Positions 22,220 through 34,575 of a stretch of 64,000 nucleotides of DNA are shown one piece after another. The position numbers and the translations under genes were made by a program. This DNA is from Mercurialis annua (taxonomy: Eukaryota; Streptophyta; Magnoliopsida; Malpighiales; Euphorbiaceae). The stretch lies in NCBI RefSeq assembly GCF_937616625.2, contig NC_065570.1, positions 73,745,665-73,809,664 on the forward strand, read 5' to 3'. Numbering within the stretch: position 1 is the first letter of the stretch; every line of letters begins with the position of its first letter. The notes under the pieces are model-generated. The model worked only from the letters and a program-made list of their open reading frames with translations, did no database searches and had not been told where the DNA came from.

Positions 22220-24968
22220 TCATTTGGAGTCAGCCAGTTCAACATCCTTTATCGGATTGCTTTCCACTCCCTCTTTGAGAAGTCTGATTTCCTCTTCAGT
22301 CAGACTGTTCTTGGTGTAAGAAATGGCCTTGGCACTCTTTTCAGCCTCTACAGCCCAGCTGTAAACCACCATTCCGCCTACAGCGATCACCATTCCCATT
22401 ATGTTCTTCATTGTCAATTCCGAGTCGAACAGCAGCCACCCCAGCGTCAGAACACAAACTGTTTTCATGTGCCCTAACACCTGGAACGAAGTTGCTGAGA
22501 ATCTTCCAATACACAGGTACTGACTCATATTACAGAACACAGCTAACGAACATGAAAGAATAATAAATAACTGCACCCAAATTTACCATTTGTTAGTTGT
22601 AACATTTTCAATCAATATGCTAGAGAGGGAGTCAAGGGTTCAAAAGTTCTCACAAGTGCACCGCTTGACATCTTATAGGTGGTGATCAAATTCCCATTCA
22701 AGTAGTAATCAACAAATGGACCCAGAACAAGCAGAGACATGGCTTGAATTGGAGCCGTCTTACTCAGTAATTCAAATGACCCAATTGAGTACTTTTTCTG
22801 CAAGGAACCTATAGTCTGTCCAATCACAAAAAATAGATAACCGAATCAAAATAAAACTTAACTGTCAACTGTCAAGCAACTTAGGTCACAGACAAAACTA
22901 GAGAATAGTTGCAAACATCTTGCAACGTTATACTCTTCAGGTCAATGTGGTTAAAAGCGCTAGGCGGCACTAAGGCGATGCATCTCTCTCTATTACTTTA
23001 GGCATAAGACGCAAACGATGGCAAATTTCATATAAACAACTAATTATCATTAATGACAAGATTATCATAAACATAACAATTTAAAATATACATGAGCATA
23101 TTTTAACCAAAAAAAATCTGCAAGAGTGAAAAATAAGTAGTTGAGTAAAATTTCAGTATAAGTTAACAAAATTATAATTTTATGATATCAAAAGACTTTT
23201 AGGATTCAATTATTTTGTTTCTTTGATTTTAAATGTGTGCTCCAATTTTATTTTTATTCAGTTTTTACTTAAACAAAAATAACTCGATAAAAAACTGAAT
23301 AGGCCCAAAAAACTTTTACACTCCCTAATACGCCTTCAATTCCAACGACATAGGTTATTAATTAAGAAAAAAAATCCACCTAACTTGTTAAAAACTTTTA
23401 GACTTGCTTATCCAAAATAGACTTTTAAGAAAAATATACCTAACTTATTTAATACTTTAAAACTTCATTACATAATTTAATTTACTAAAACATACCCTTT
23501 TTTATTTATCGCCTAGGCCCTACAAGGCGCTTGCCCCTGCCTTAGACAAAGGCCAGCCCTTACTTTGCAATTGAACTGGATACTAAGTGAACCCATTCCT
23601 ACCTGATTTAGGCTGAATGAATTACTTCATGTAGGCGTATTTTTGTTTATTGCGTCTGGGCGAGCGCCTTGTGCGGCTCTAACTGCACTACCTCAGTTAT
23701 GTCTAAATATCATAGTTTCGAGAACACGAAAAAAGGGGGACAATTCACTTGCTGCATGACAGGCGATCTTTGTTTCTGTTCTAATAATGGTTTTAGGCCT
23801 AAATGATGATATAAGTTGGTTGACAAATGGTCAATTTTACCTAATTAATAGTTTAGGGTCCACAGTATCATGTCAAGCATAAAAATAGTTTAATTTTTTT
23901 GCCATAAAGATAGAAACTTCATTAAAATGAACACTTGTACAACTGGTAGCTGTGTTTTGGTCATTGAGCTTGATACATGGGATGACAGAGAAATTAAAGC
24001 TCGGGGATTGCTTTCCAGAAAGTGAGCAGCCCTTGTTACATTCCCAGTGACAAAACAAACATTCAAATCACTTTTGGATTGCGAGAAAAAGAGCCTCTCA
24101 AAGCAAGGCATTCCAGAATATTATACATGTACATATTAAAAGGCATAAGATTTAGCAAAGCAAAGGTAGGGTAATACTCACAATTTGCTGCAAAGAAGTG
24201 GAGATAACAGCTAAACAGGCACAAATGAAACCTTTGGCATTAACCTTGACATCAGTGACGGTGCAAACACCAACACCAATAACGACAACGAAAACTGATA
24301 ACTTGACTTCCTTAGAGTAATGTTTATTGTGAAGGATCCATTCCATGATGCAGACCACAGGGATCATGCTCAGTTTAGAAATCTGTAACCGAACAACACC
24401 ACAATTAAATCTTGAATTTGAATAATAAATAAGTAGATCTCAAGAAACATAAAGTAAGTAAATGAGAGGGACCTGATAGAAACCGACGGAATTAAGCATG
24501 AGGCTGAAGTTCATGCCGGTGATGGACATATTGGCAACAATTGAAAACCAGAAAAGCTCCCACATAGGGACATGCTTTGATACAGATAATCCCGTTGCAT
24601 TCGACACTAACCCCACCAGGGCCGTCACCGCGAAGTGGAAACCAGTTAAGGTCGTTGCTGAAACCAATTATCAACCAATTATGGTTATTCTAATACTACT
24701 ATTAATAGCACAGTAGCAGTAAAACACGATTACCGTTAATAATTTTGAAAATTAAGACCAATTGGATGAATGAATCGATGAAAAGAAGAGTGAGATCTGA
24801 GATCCACAAAAGAGAGAAGAGAGAAAAAAAGAAAATACCAAAGCCGAAAGCATAGCCAGAAGAAGACATGAGCTGTTTATTGGCCATAATAATGCCGACG
24901 GAACTGACGACGTTCATGCCCCACGCGCCTACATTGGAAACCGCCGACTTCTTCCCCTCGCTCTCCAT
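22220..24968 (-). CDS. URGT: UDP-rhamnose/UDP-galactose transporter (URGT type, Golgi)
   Basis: A nucleotide-sugar antiporter of the plant NST/TPT-like family. URGT proteins carry UDP-rhamnose and UDP-galactose into the Golgi lumen for pectin and other wall polysaccharide synthesis. Five exons (24839-24968, 24473-24657, 24182-24382, 22654-22815, 22220-22570) give 342 aa, the usual length. Family hallmarks read through every junction: SSVGIIMANKQLMSS near the start, ATTLTGFHFAVTALVG, SLMLNSVGFYQISKLSMIPV across exons 2-3, CTVTDVKVNAKGF, SLQKKYSIGSFELLSKTAP, and FSATSFQVLGHMKTV with TLGWLLFDSELT in the last exon. About ten membrane segments are expected. The start is the ATG at 24968; the longer open frame begins at a TTG. 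Intron 3 (22816-24181) is 1.37 kb and holds a GC-motif repeat element. Which sugar is preferred cannot be told from sequence. Confidence 0.95.
22945..23690. mobile_element. Probable hAT-like element inside a URGT intron
   Basis: Both edges are dense in ggcg/cgcc motifs, with an AT-rich core between. The edges are imperfectly inverted: gtggttaaaagcgc on the left and gcggctctaactgc on the right. The pattern resembles the certain hAT element at 9375-10011. I found no clean 8-bp duplication, so the ends and class are tentative. Confidence 0.45.
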
Positions 24969-27556
24969 TTCTTCTGCCTCTGCTTTACTGGATCTCTTTC
25001 CTTCAATTCTCAAAGGGAAAAATCAAATTAGAAAGTAAAAACGGCTGATTGCGGAAACAGATTTGCATCCGAAGATTTGTTTGGGATTGCGCCGATGAGA
25101 ATAAGGAAAGTTAGATTGATAATATGAAGAGATGTGTGGGATGTGTGTCTGTTTATATGTATGCTGTAGCCTGTAGCAGTAAACAACAATAATAATAAGA
25201 AGAAGAAGAAGAAGAAGACCTCCTTCCTATTTCAAATACTGCAATCCCACCGTCAGATTTGATTCACCAACCATTCTTCATTTTTTTTTCCAAATTTAAA
25301 TCTAATCTTCTTTCGACTTTAAACCCTTACCTTTTCCATTTCACCCAAACTGTACATTTTTTTTAGATTATAAAACTCCTAATTTCTAACTCTTTACACA
25401 GCTCCCCATCTCACCTGCTTATTCAAGTCCAAAAACTATTTTATCAATTCTTTTTATTTTTTGACAAATATTTAAAATTAATCACTATTTATCTAAACTT
25501 AAATTTTCTGTTTTATTGATCATAAAATACCACATCAAATTTATTAAACAACAAAATTTAAAATTCTAACTTCATTAAAAGATCTTTTCTCATTTTTTTA
25601 GTTAATTTGTTTTAACAAACTATTTTCTCTCTCGTTACAATACGACTGTGCCCATTAATTAATTTAAAAATTTGCATATAGTTTTACTCTCATTCTAAAT
25701 TTTTATTTTCTACTACTTCCAAATTTCATGAGGAATTTTTAATTAAAAAACATTGCATAATTAGAACTGATTATATATTCATTAATAATATCTTTTAAAA
25801 ATTCATACAAAATGTATGAGGATAAATTAAAAATGTTGAAAACATATAATAAAACTAGAATTAGTGTTAAATGTAAAATGATTTTGTTAAATATTTGATT
25901 AATTGTAAACTACCAACTAAATTGAAAAATAACGTATAGAATAAAATTAAAATAACGGTTCAATTTTTTTTTAATCAGTCGATTTAAAATAGAATAAAAT
26001 TTTCCTACAACCAGGACTGTAGAAAACTCTTACAACCATTGACATGTTATTTGTTGATTCAATACATTTAATATATCTACAAAGTTATATTTTTAGTTCC
26101 TATATTTTACATTAAATATAAAACATGTCCATAATTTACGACTTCTAAAATTATAAACTGAACAGTAGTATGCTTATTTATTTTCAATTGATAATCTTTT
26201 TTTATATTTGAGTTCTTTTGGACGGTAGTATTGCATATAGTAAAATGATAGTTGGAATGAAATTAAAAAATAAAATTATAAGATTATTAAATTAGTTAAC
26301 TAAAAATAATTTTTTTATAAGTTCAGCTATTAAAAAAATTTATTAATAATTTTTTTAAAAATATTAAATTATATTAGATAAACATATATTTCATCCATTT
26401 TTATTTTTTTTAACATTATGGTAAGTTACATTTAAATAATTTTAGATAATTGTTATAATAGTAGATTAAAATTTAGATTATATTATTATTATTATTATTA
26501 TTAATATATGAGTTAATTTTCATAAATTTAATTTTTCATTCATGCTAAAATGTTAATAAAATTTTTAGTTTTAGGAGTATTGTTTGAAAAAAAAAATTAC
26601 TCTAAATAATTAAAATATAACTTCCAACGAAATATAGGAATTAAAGTTATAACTTTATAAATATGTTAAATGTACTTAAAGATTTCAATCAACAAGTATT
26701 ATGTTAATGCTTGTAGGAAAAATTTATTCTTTAAAATAATAAAACACTATGCATTAATGCATGGACAACTGTAGACAATAATATAAAACGTCTTTTACTA
26801 TGCATAATGTAGATTTATACTAGTAATATTTACCCTTTTATTTTTGGATGCCGGCTGGTGAAAGAGACCGCTCTTTCCTCTATTTCAGTTTTATGACCCT
26901 TCTCATTTTGACCGTTTTATTAATTGATCAAAACATTCTTATTTATTTCTTTGGTGTTCAGAAGGAAGATAAAAAGAAAAACAAAGCAAACATTAAATTA
27001 ATGGTGCATTTTATAAAAATAAAATTAATGCTTACTAAACTTAATAATATTTGGTAAATAATAAAAAGAAGTCAGAAAAACGTAAAGCGTGGAAAGCATC
27101 AGCCACAGCGACAAGCAAAGTAGCAAAGAAACAAATGGATGAGTTGGAGGGTCTTCGTTGCATATGAGAGTCCTTGCATTATTAAAATTGTGTATGATAA
27201 AAAAATACTCTACCACTTTAGAGCAAAATCTCTAGATTTATGCAAATATTACAATCTCAATTTGATTCACTTGGGTAGATCCAAAAACATGGCACTGACA
27301 CATGTCTTGTCAACAAAACCAAATACCTCTTCTCTAGAATCAAATTCAACCAACCCCACCACTGCTGAATTCCAACAAAAGATTTTCATTTGTATAATTG
27401 TACAGTAATTTAACCACACACTCAAACCAAAACAGACAAACTATTGTACATTACAAACGAATCCAGTGATGGGGAAATCATCAAACCTTTCCCCCTCACC
27501 GTCTTGCATACATTACATCACCTATTTGTACAAACATTCAATTCCATACAAACCTT
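24969..27556. other. Long AT-rich intergenic region
   Basis: The URGT promoter and leader lie at the left edge, with a purine microsatellite (aag units) at about 25197-25219. The rest is AT-rich without coding signal. A short att repeat lies near 26482-26502. The far right (about 27060-27556) is probably 3' flank of the DnaJ gene. No transposon with clear ends was found. Confidence 0.5.
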
Positions 27557-30500
27557 TCACTCGCTGCCTCTTGAACTGTGTTTAGGCGCACCCGGTGGTG
27601 CTGTTGGCCTTGGGAAGTCAAACTGACTGCCCCCCAAGTTTGGAGCCTCCACGTACGGGCTCTGCAATGTCCAACATTTTATCATTTCATCTATTTCCAT
27701 TCCACTGAACCAAGGTTAGGTGAAGTAAGATACCTGCGACGTCAACGTACTATAAGATGGCTCTTCCAGATTTCTACATTTTGGAGATGTGCCAGGACAA
27801 GAAGCATCATCACTTGCTCCACTTCCATTCAATCTATGTACACCACCATCTACCACATTGTCGCCCTCGCTTCCGTTAGATGATTTCACCCTCTGCATAT
27901 ATTCTAAAAATTTCAGGTCACTGGATCAACACTTTTGTACCAGTAGAACAAGTCCCCTCAACTATGGGCTATACCTGGAAGATTTTACCAAGAGTTTTAA
28001 GCCCCTTCGCTCGTGCACGCAGATCTTCCTTCTTTACGCTGTTATCTTGAAGAACCTAAAATAAACCATTCACATATTACCACCGAACAATATGGACCCA
28101 GCATCTATCTCAATATGATCCACCAAGAATAAAGATATTTATATGAACAAGAAAACAACCATCTGACAAACACGCGAGAGAGTGGCCTCAATATCAGCTA
28201 CGTTAAGCTTCCACAGGGAATCAATCATCACTTTCTTGTGCGATTGCATGTATTCTTCAAGTTCTTCCTCGGTATAGTTTCCCTCTGCACTAAGCTGCTT
28301 CTTCATGTCCTCCTGTAGCTGGATCAAAGCAATGGCACCTAGTGATACCAGCCAAGATTAAAAAATAAACATAACAGATACACAGGCTATAAATAAATTT
28401 CTAAAGCAAAATTTTGGGCAACAAACAAGCAAACAAATCTTAACAGCATCAACTCCCACTGAGATTCATACTCTTACTAGCTGAGAAAGAGGACCGGCAT
28501 TTTTAGGACAAACTACCTTCAACCATTCCATGCAATCATATTCTTAAATTACAAAGACATGGGTGCAAATGAAGAGTAATAGAGACATAGGGTTACCTAA
28601 AAGGCCATTTACATCAAGTACTGCCTTTTATTGAATATATAGTTTATTCCTATACAGCTTGTGGAAATTGAAGGGCATGGCCAAAGTTTATCCACAGTGA
28701 AATCTTTTGCATGTTAAGAGCAAAAATTCCATACAATAAAAAATATCAATTTCTTTTGCAAAAAGGTTCAGTCAGGAAGCAAAAGAGAAGGAAAAAAAGA
28801 TGCAAATACACGCATATACAGACATCTAAGACATGCACAATAGAGAACGCTTGAATACATGCTTAGCATGAGAACCCATGCAATTAATCCTCACTTTCAA
28901 ACCAATCACTCCACTGTAAATCGTGATCCAATAGCAAACAGTGCTGCAATCAAGTGATAAAAAAATAACCTGACATAAATGCGGTAATTCCTTTTCGCCA
29001 GGTACTTACTAACCTGTTGCTGCAGTTACTTGAGATTTAATGAAGTGGCCTTTATTTCTAAACCACTCAGCAACAAATGGAACACCAAGATATATTGCTT
29101 TCTTTCCGAGCTCTTTAGCTGCTTGTCTTACATATATATACCCAATTGTATTCAGCATATCAACACCATATGCTGCAAAAGAACAGAATGCAGTTTTGAT
29201 TACTCGTCCATCATAATAATTAAATACGTGTATAAACAATAAGAGACTGTGACATAGTCAATGAGTTATTTTATGAAAACTAAACAAAATGAGGACAGGG
29301 AAGAAGATTTGCACTATCTGTTCGAAGTATTGCTTCCTATTACTGCAAGCAATGCTTCACATTATTGTAAGCTACATATTGCTTCTCCATTCCTCCTATT
29401 TGCATCCAAATGCTTCTCCCTTTACCTTTATGTTCTTACTAGGGCTGAATATTACCTGCATTTGAGAGTCTAGTCACTTCAGCTTCAGCATGATTTATAA
29501 ACTCCTCCTTGTTCTGTACATACTGGTTGAGTCGATCTTTTAATATCTGCGCAAGCTTTTCTTCCCTCTCCTTCTGAACAACCTGTAGAGAAACAAGAAC
29601 AAAGAAAAAACTAAGTGATAATCAACAGTATCAGGAAAGGATAGCAGTATGCATAAACTGGTTCAGTCACAATACTTGAAAATATCTCCTCTAGCAGTAA
29701 TATTAAACTATAAATTTATGTATAAAAAGGAAGGACTAGAATTTTTTTTTTTTTATAAAACATAGTTTTATGGTAATCTCATACATTGTACTTGAGAATT
29801 ATCTTATTTTCATACGTTCTCAAGTTAGCTTAGGAAATGGATTCACTGTATATAAAACACAAAAATGTGATTTCATACTTGCACTCAGCTTACAAAACAA
29901 ACATACATATCATAATAGCAACAAAAGCAACAACATTTCTCTGCAAGAAAAATTCAAACACAAAATTGCCACAAAGTAGTTAGATGAGAGAAAAGATAGA
30001 ACTTGGCCAATTATCTTTAAAAAAATGGCAAGCGAGAGCATTATTTTGTTGTTTTCAAGTTAATTAGTTTTGTAAAATAAGAAATTTCAAAATGACTAAA
30101 AATAATGTTATTACCCTTTCCTCTCTCACCACCAAAATTATAATGTTCCTTTTGCATAAGCAACAAGAATAATCATAATTGTTTATCATAATAATGAACA
30201 TATTGCATGAGCATAAACAACCAGAAGAACAAGATCAAATTATCAGATGCTTCACTCGGTGATAAGAGAGAATGATAATAATTTAACCCTCATTTTCTCT
30301 TGCAACTTTTTAGTATCGAACTGTTCTCCCTCTGTGAAAATGTCTAATGAAGCCATGGATGCCATTGCAAGCTGCCCTATGTAGTCCTCAAAAAGCTCAC
30401 TCCCAAAAAGCATGGCAAAAATTGCTGCAGGGTCAATGATTGCTTCACTGCAGGTAAACAGTAAATGTTCGTAAGTAACCAAGAAAAGTTCAAGGTTTAA

Positions 30501-31655
30501 CAAGTCTTGAATGCGAAGAAAGTTAGAAATGCTAGAAGTGGCAATGGCGTTCGGTGGGGTAGGGCAAGGAAATTTGCAATTATTGTCGCCACCCAGTTAG
30601 GGAGACAGAGGCAAGAAGAGATTGGAGGCAGGCAACTCAGCACTTTTATAGTTTTGCAAATTATTTATAATGATAAGAACGTCTGAGGAGAAACAATAAC
30701 ATCAAGCAATAAAATATATAATTTCTAAACATAATCAAAGGTTATTCATACATGGCGTCAATAAAATATAGATTAAGTCCCCTTTTACCGAAAAAAGTCA
30801 TGGAAAAACTACAAAGGGGAATGGTAGAAGGTCCAATACCATTACCAGCCTGGTAGTTTTTTTGGAGATAGGTAGGAAAAACACATTGCCCTGGCTGTAA
30901 TTGATTTGGGTAATACGATGCAAGAGATGTTATCAACCTTAAGATTGAGCAATTAATAAAATGAGACTAACGTTGAAATTCCAGATTTCCCATAAGCATC
31001 GTAGGCTTGGCGTTGGGCAGGATCACTCAACACTTGGTATGCCTCTCCCAACACCTGAATCCAAATGAGTAAAGAAATTACTAACATAGTACCAATACTG
31101 GTGCTTTAAAATCAACCTCACAATAGACAAGTCCAAGCAAGCAAGTATAACACATAATGATAGTATTATACAGAATATCTATTGGTTTGCACAAGTAGTA
31201 AAGTTCAGTTCAAAGTTTCAGAAGCGATAAAATAAACAGACAACGCCTTCACATCCATTTAATTATACTTAGGATTGTTAAACCAATGTTCAGTGTCAGC
31301 AGAGTAGTTGCAAATAGGGTGTAAATTGAGCAGTACACAACAACAGGTGATAAGAGAAAAATATGCAAGTAGAGTGGGTGTGGTGTAGAAGCATCTCAGT
31401 AAAGAAGAAAAGACCTGAAAATTTTGAGCAGCAAGAGGATCGTTGGGATTTTTATCCGGATGAACCTTTCGTGCCTGCAAGACAATTTAGTTGAATATGA
31501 GTTGCGAGACTGTAATCAACAAAAGCAGCAGCTAAGTGAAATCCGAATAGATCTCAAAGTCGATGAACCTTGATGTAATAAGCTTTCTTGATCTCCGCCT
31601 CCGTGGCGGTGGGGCTGACCCCAAGGACATCATAGAATTCCGTTTCCTTTACCAT
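27557..31655 (-). CDS. DnaJ (Hsp40) chaperone with DnaJ-X domain, dnaJ 10-like
   Basis: A J-domain co-chaperone that would stimulate Hsp70 ATPase activity. Ten exons join in frame to 399 aa: 31569-31655, 31415-31474, 30972-31054, 30288-30447, 29456-29582, 29014-29172, 28160-28338, 27975-28055, 27734-27892 and 27557-27661. The protein begins [21 protein letters not shown]. The J domain covers about residues 6-71, with the essential HPD at 34-36. It then passes through [20 protein letters not shown] and [14 protein letters not shown]. The DnaJ-X domain follows ([54 protein letters not shown]), with a Ser/Pro-rich, probably disordered tail. Length and architecture fit the plant chaperone dnaJ 10 family. 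A 5' UTR intron probably ends at 31678 (GTCTAG), 22 nt upstream of the ATG. No signal peptide or membrane anchor is seen. Confidence 0.95.
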
Positions 31656-31677
31656 ATTCCCACCGATCGTTGAATTC

Positions 31678-32408
31678 CTAGACAGAAAGAAAAGCTAATG
31701 TGTCCCAATGGAAATTTTATTTTATGCAAAGATTCAGAACCTAGGATTTCTCTCCGATTAACCAATTAAAATTTAATTTTAGATTTCAAAACTAAAAAGA
31801 AAAAGTAAGAAGAATAATTAAAAAGTAAAATAATACTAGTAAATGGAAGGAATCAGAAAGACAGGTAGAGTCTGCGTGTCATGGGAATGGTTGGGTAGGC
31901 AGCGCAGGAAAGGACGATCAATGGTGACGCGTCTCTGCAAATGGCACCCGATACCCTCCAATAATCTTTTTCTTTCCTTTTTTTTCCAATTATTCATTTT
32001 TTCATTTAACGTGCGTTGACTAGTAGTACCCGCTGCGTTGCTCCATTTTCTTTGGGAAATATGTTTGCAATATTTATTTTATTTATTTTGAAATATTATA
32101 ATGTTTTATATATAAGATGTGTGTATACTTTTTGTCTCACTTGTTTTACTTTAAATAACTTTCTGAAAAAAAATTATTTTTTAAGATGTATATTTTCTTG
32201 AAGTTAACTTTTCAAAAAAAAAATGATATAAATTACTTGTATTTTAAGTGAAAAATTAATTCTATAATTTTTTTTAAACTGATACAGATAAAATATTTTT
32301 TTTATTTTAATATTATTTTTTTTATATAAAAATACTAAATAGTTGAATTACCATTTGTTGAGCAATAAATAAATAAGAGTGAACATTTTTAGTGATTAGA
32401 CCTATATG
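31678..32408. other. DnaJ gene promoter side, gene-free
   Basis: The upstream region of the DnaJ-X gene, with its probable 5' UTR intron at the left edge. The right part is AT-rich with no coding signal or clear transposon ends. Confidence 0.5.
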
Positions 32409-32521
32409 TTAGGATTAATTACAGAACTAAGCCTCTTTTGGGCCTAAACTACATGGTTATTTTTTTTATCCAAAAAATAACATGTGTACCAGATAACACC
32501 AAAAGATTACAATAAATACTT

Positions 32522-32625
32522 ACTTTTGCTGATGTCAGCGCGCGTCACTATGCGCGCTGATATCAGCGCGTCAACTTGTTTAGTGCACTTGTAACTGACC
32601 CGCGCTTTCATGCGCGGGTCAGTTA
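32522..32625. repeat. Left hairpin block of the 2.2 kb element
   Basis: One hairpin has arms tcagcgcgc/gcgcgctga with an 8-nt loop (near 32536-32561). A second has 14-bp perfect arms at 32592-32605 and 32612-32625 (taactgacccgcgc / gcgcgggtcagtta) with loop tttcat. Confidence 0.85.
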
Positions 32626-32694
32626 AATGATGTGTTCACTCTTATAGAGTGAACACAACAAAAAAATTCTTTTTTTTGTAATTATAATAAAATA

Positions 32695-32697
<3 letters not shown>

Positions 32698-32737
<40 letters not shown>
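32698..32737. repeat. (TA)n microsatellite
   Basis: About 18 TA units in a row within the hairpin-rich element. A shorter TA run lies at about 33908-33938 in the same element. Confidence 0.9.
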
Positions 32738-32739
<2 letters not shown>

Positions 32740-32852
32740 AAAAATAAGCTTATTTATTTATTTAAATTATGCCAAAAATAATCTGATCTTTATAAAGATA
32801 CTAATATTTATTTTAATTTTAAAAATATAAATAATTAAATTAATTGAAAAAA

Positions 32853-33228
32853 GGCCTAATTATTTAAAACCTACCCACCTTATAATTTTTTTTTCATTTA
32901 TATAATGACCTAGAAATTTTTTCAATTATACTCTATTTTTAATTTTTATGTTTCATTTCTACCCTAATGAGTTGAATTGATCTATTTTCTTTTAAAAAAG
33001 AGTTTAAATTAGTCCTTCATTTTTACCTATATTCTGGTAAAACTTTAATGTTAATCATTTATGTATCTTGTTTTTAATATTTTCATCCTTAAATTAATTA
33101 AATTATCAAAAATTTTAACTTTGGGGTACAAATGAAACATAAAAAATAGGGTATAATTGAAAATTTTCCTAGGTCATGGTATAAATGAAAAAAAGTTATA
33201 AGGTGGGTGGTTTTTAAGTAATTAGGCC
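32853..33228. mobile_element. Mutator-like element with ~110-bp terminal inverted repeats
   Basis: The ends read ggcctaattatttaaa and, inverted, ggcctaattacttaaa. The match continues inward for about 110 bp through acccaccttataa, tgacctag and caattatac. The flanks ttgaaaaaa (32844-32852) and atgaaaaat (33229-33237) agree at 7 of 9 positions, so the 9-bp duplication is only imperfect. Length is 376 bp, with no coding capacity. The terminal motif ggcctaat is shared with the element at 16431-16877. Confidence 0.75.
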
Positions 33229-33904
33229 ATGAAAAATACCAATATCAATATTAATTTTAAAAATATAATTAATTAAATCAACTAAACAAATACTAATATG
33301 AATTTTCTAAATTTTTAAAATCAAGAAATGAATTAGATATAGTAAATTGAAGTTTAATTAATTAAATTTTTAAAATTATTATTTTTTATTTTTTTATTTT
33401 TATCGATTTAATTGAATCAATTTGATACATACAAAAGACATTTAAAATATTTCCAATACATATTTGTTACATATTCGTTTTTCAAAATTTTTTCCTTATT
33501 TTTTAGATCTTTTTAAGTTCTATTGCTAGTATTTTTATACATATCAGAGACTTGTTGAATATTTAATTGAATCAACCGTTGTATATTTGATACATACAAA
33601 TGGTATTTAAAAAATATATTTAATGAATCTCCGATACATATTTGATACGTCTCTGATAAATATCAAATACATATCTGATACATATTTGATACATGTTCGT
33701 TGTTTGAAACCTTTTCCTTATTGTTTTATGTCTTTTTTTAATTTTTTAATACATGTTTTACATATATATTTTATATACATATTTGATACACCTTCGATAC
33801 ATACTTAATACATTTTCAATACATATTTAATACATAATTTATACATAATAAATATATTTTTAAAATGTATTAAATAGATAAATCGGTAATACATCATTTA
33901 TACA

Positions 33905-33938
<34 letters not shown>

Positions 33939-34336
33939 TTAATACATATATAATTTATACATAATAGAATCATGAGGGTATTTTGATAATTTTATCTTTA
34001 ATTAACAATAAATGTGGCTATTTTTTATTTTTTATGACAAAAAATGTATATTTTTTTCTAATTTTATGAGACGGAAAAATATTTTTTTATATGTATTTTT
34101 ATATTTTAATATATTTATATTTTTAAAATTAAAATTAATATTAAATAAATATTAGTATTTTTAAATTTATTAAAATATTAGTATTTTAAATTTAAATATT
34201 AAATAAATAAATAAATAGAAAAGATGAAAAAATAGATAAACCATTTGTTTTAAATGTGAGACAAAATTTAAATATTAAATAAGTAAGTAAGTTTATAAAG
34301 TTATTGGTTTAATAAAAAAAATAAAAAAAATAGAAA

Positions 34337-34450
34337 GGCAGCTGACCCGCGCGTCACCTGCGGGTCAGTGGAGCATGTGCGCCAGCACAGCTGGTGCACA
34401 TGTTCATGCGTCAGCAGGCCTGATACGCGCGTCAGGCATGCTGACGTCAT
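34337..34450. repeat. Right hairpin block of the 2.2 kb element
   Basis: It contains ctgacccgc/gcgggtcag with a 9-nt loop, tgtgcgccagc/gctggtgcaca with one mismatch, and a further nested hairpin built from gcgtcagca and tgctgacgt. The ctgacccgc arm is the same as in the left block, which links the two blocks as one element. Confidence 0.8.
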
Positions 34451-34575
34451 AGTACGTATAAGTTGCTATTTTTATAAAAAAAAATGTACTGCATGTTATT
34501 TTCTTCACAAAAAAGTACCGCATGGAAAAGTCAACAATATTTTTGTACAGTTATGTAGATTACTTTATATATTAT

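Larger units (their letters stand above)
32410..34573. mobile_element. Large hairpin-rich DNA transposon, probably Mutator-like
   Basis: Near each end is a block of GC-rich hairpins (32522-32625 and 34337-34450) in otherwise AT-rich DNA. Subterminal inverted matches link the sides: aaaataacatgtgtacc near 32483 pairs with gtactgcatgttatttt near 34485. The outer edges are only loosely inverted (ggattaattacagaact on the left). The LTR retrotransposon starts right at the presumed right edge, so I could not confirm a target duplication. A smaller MULE (32853-33228) and TA microsatellites lie inside. No transposase ORF is present. Confidence 0.5.
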
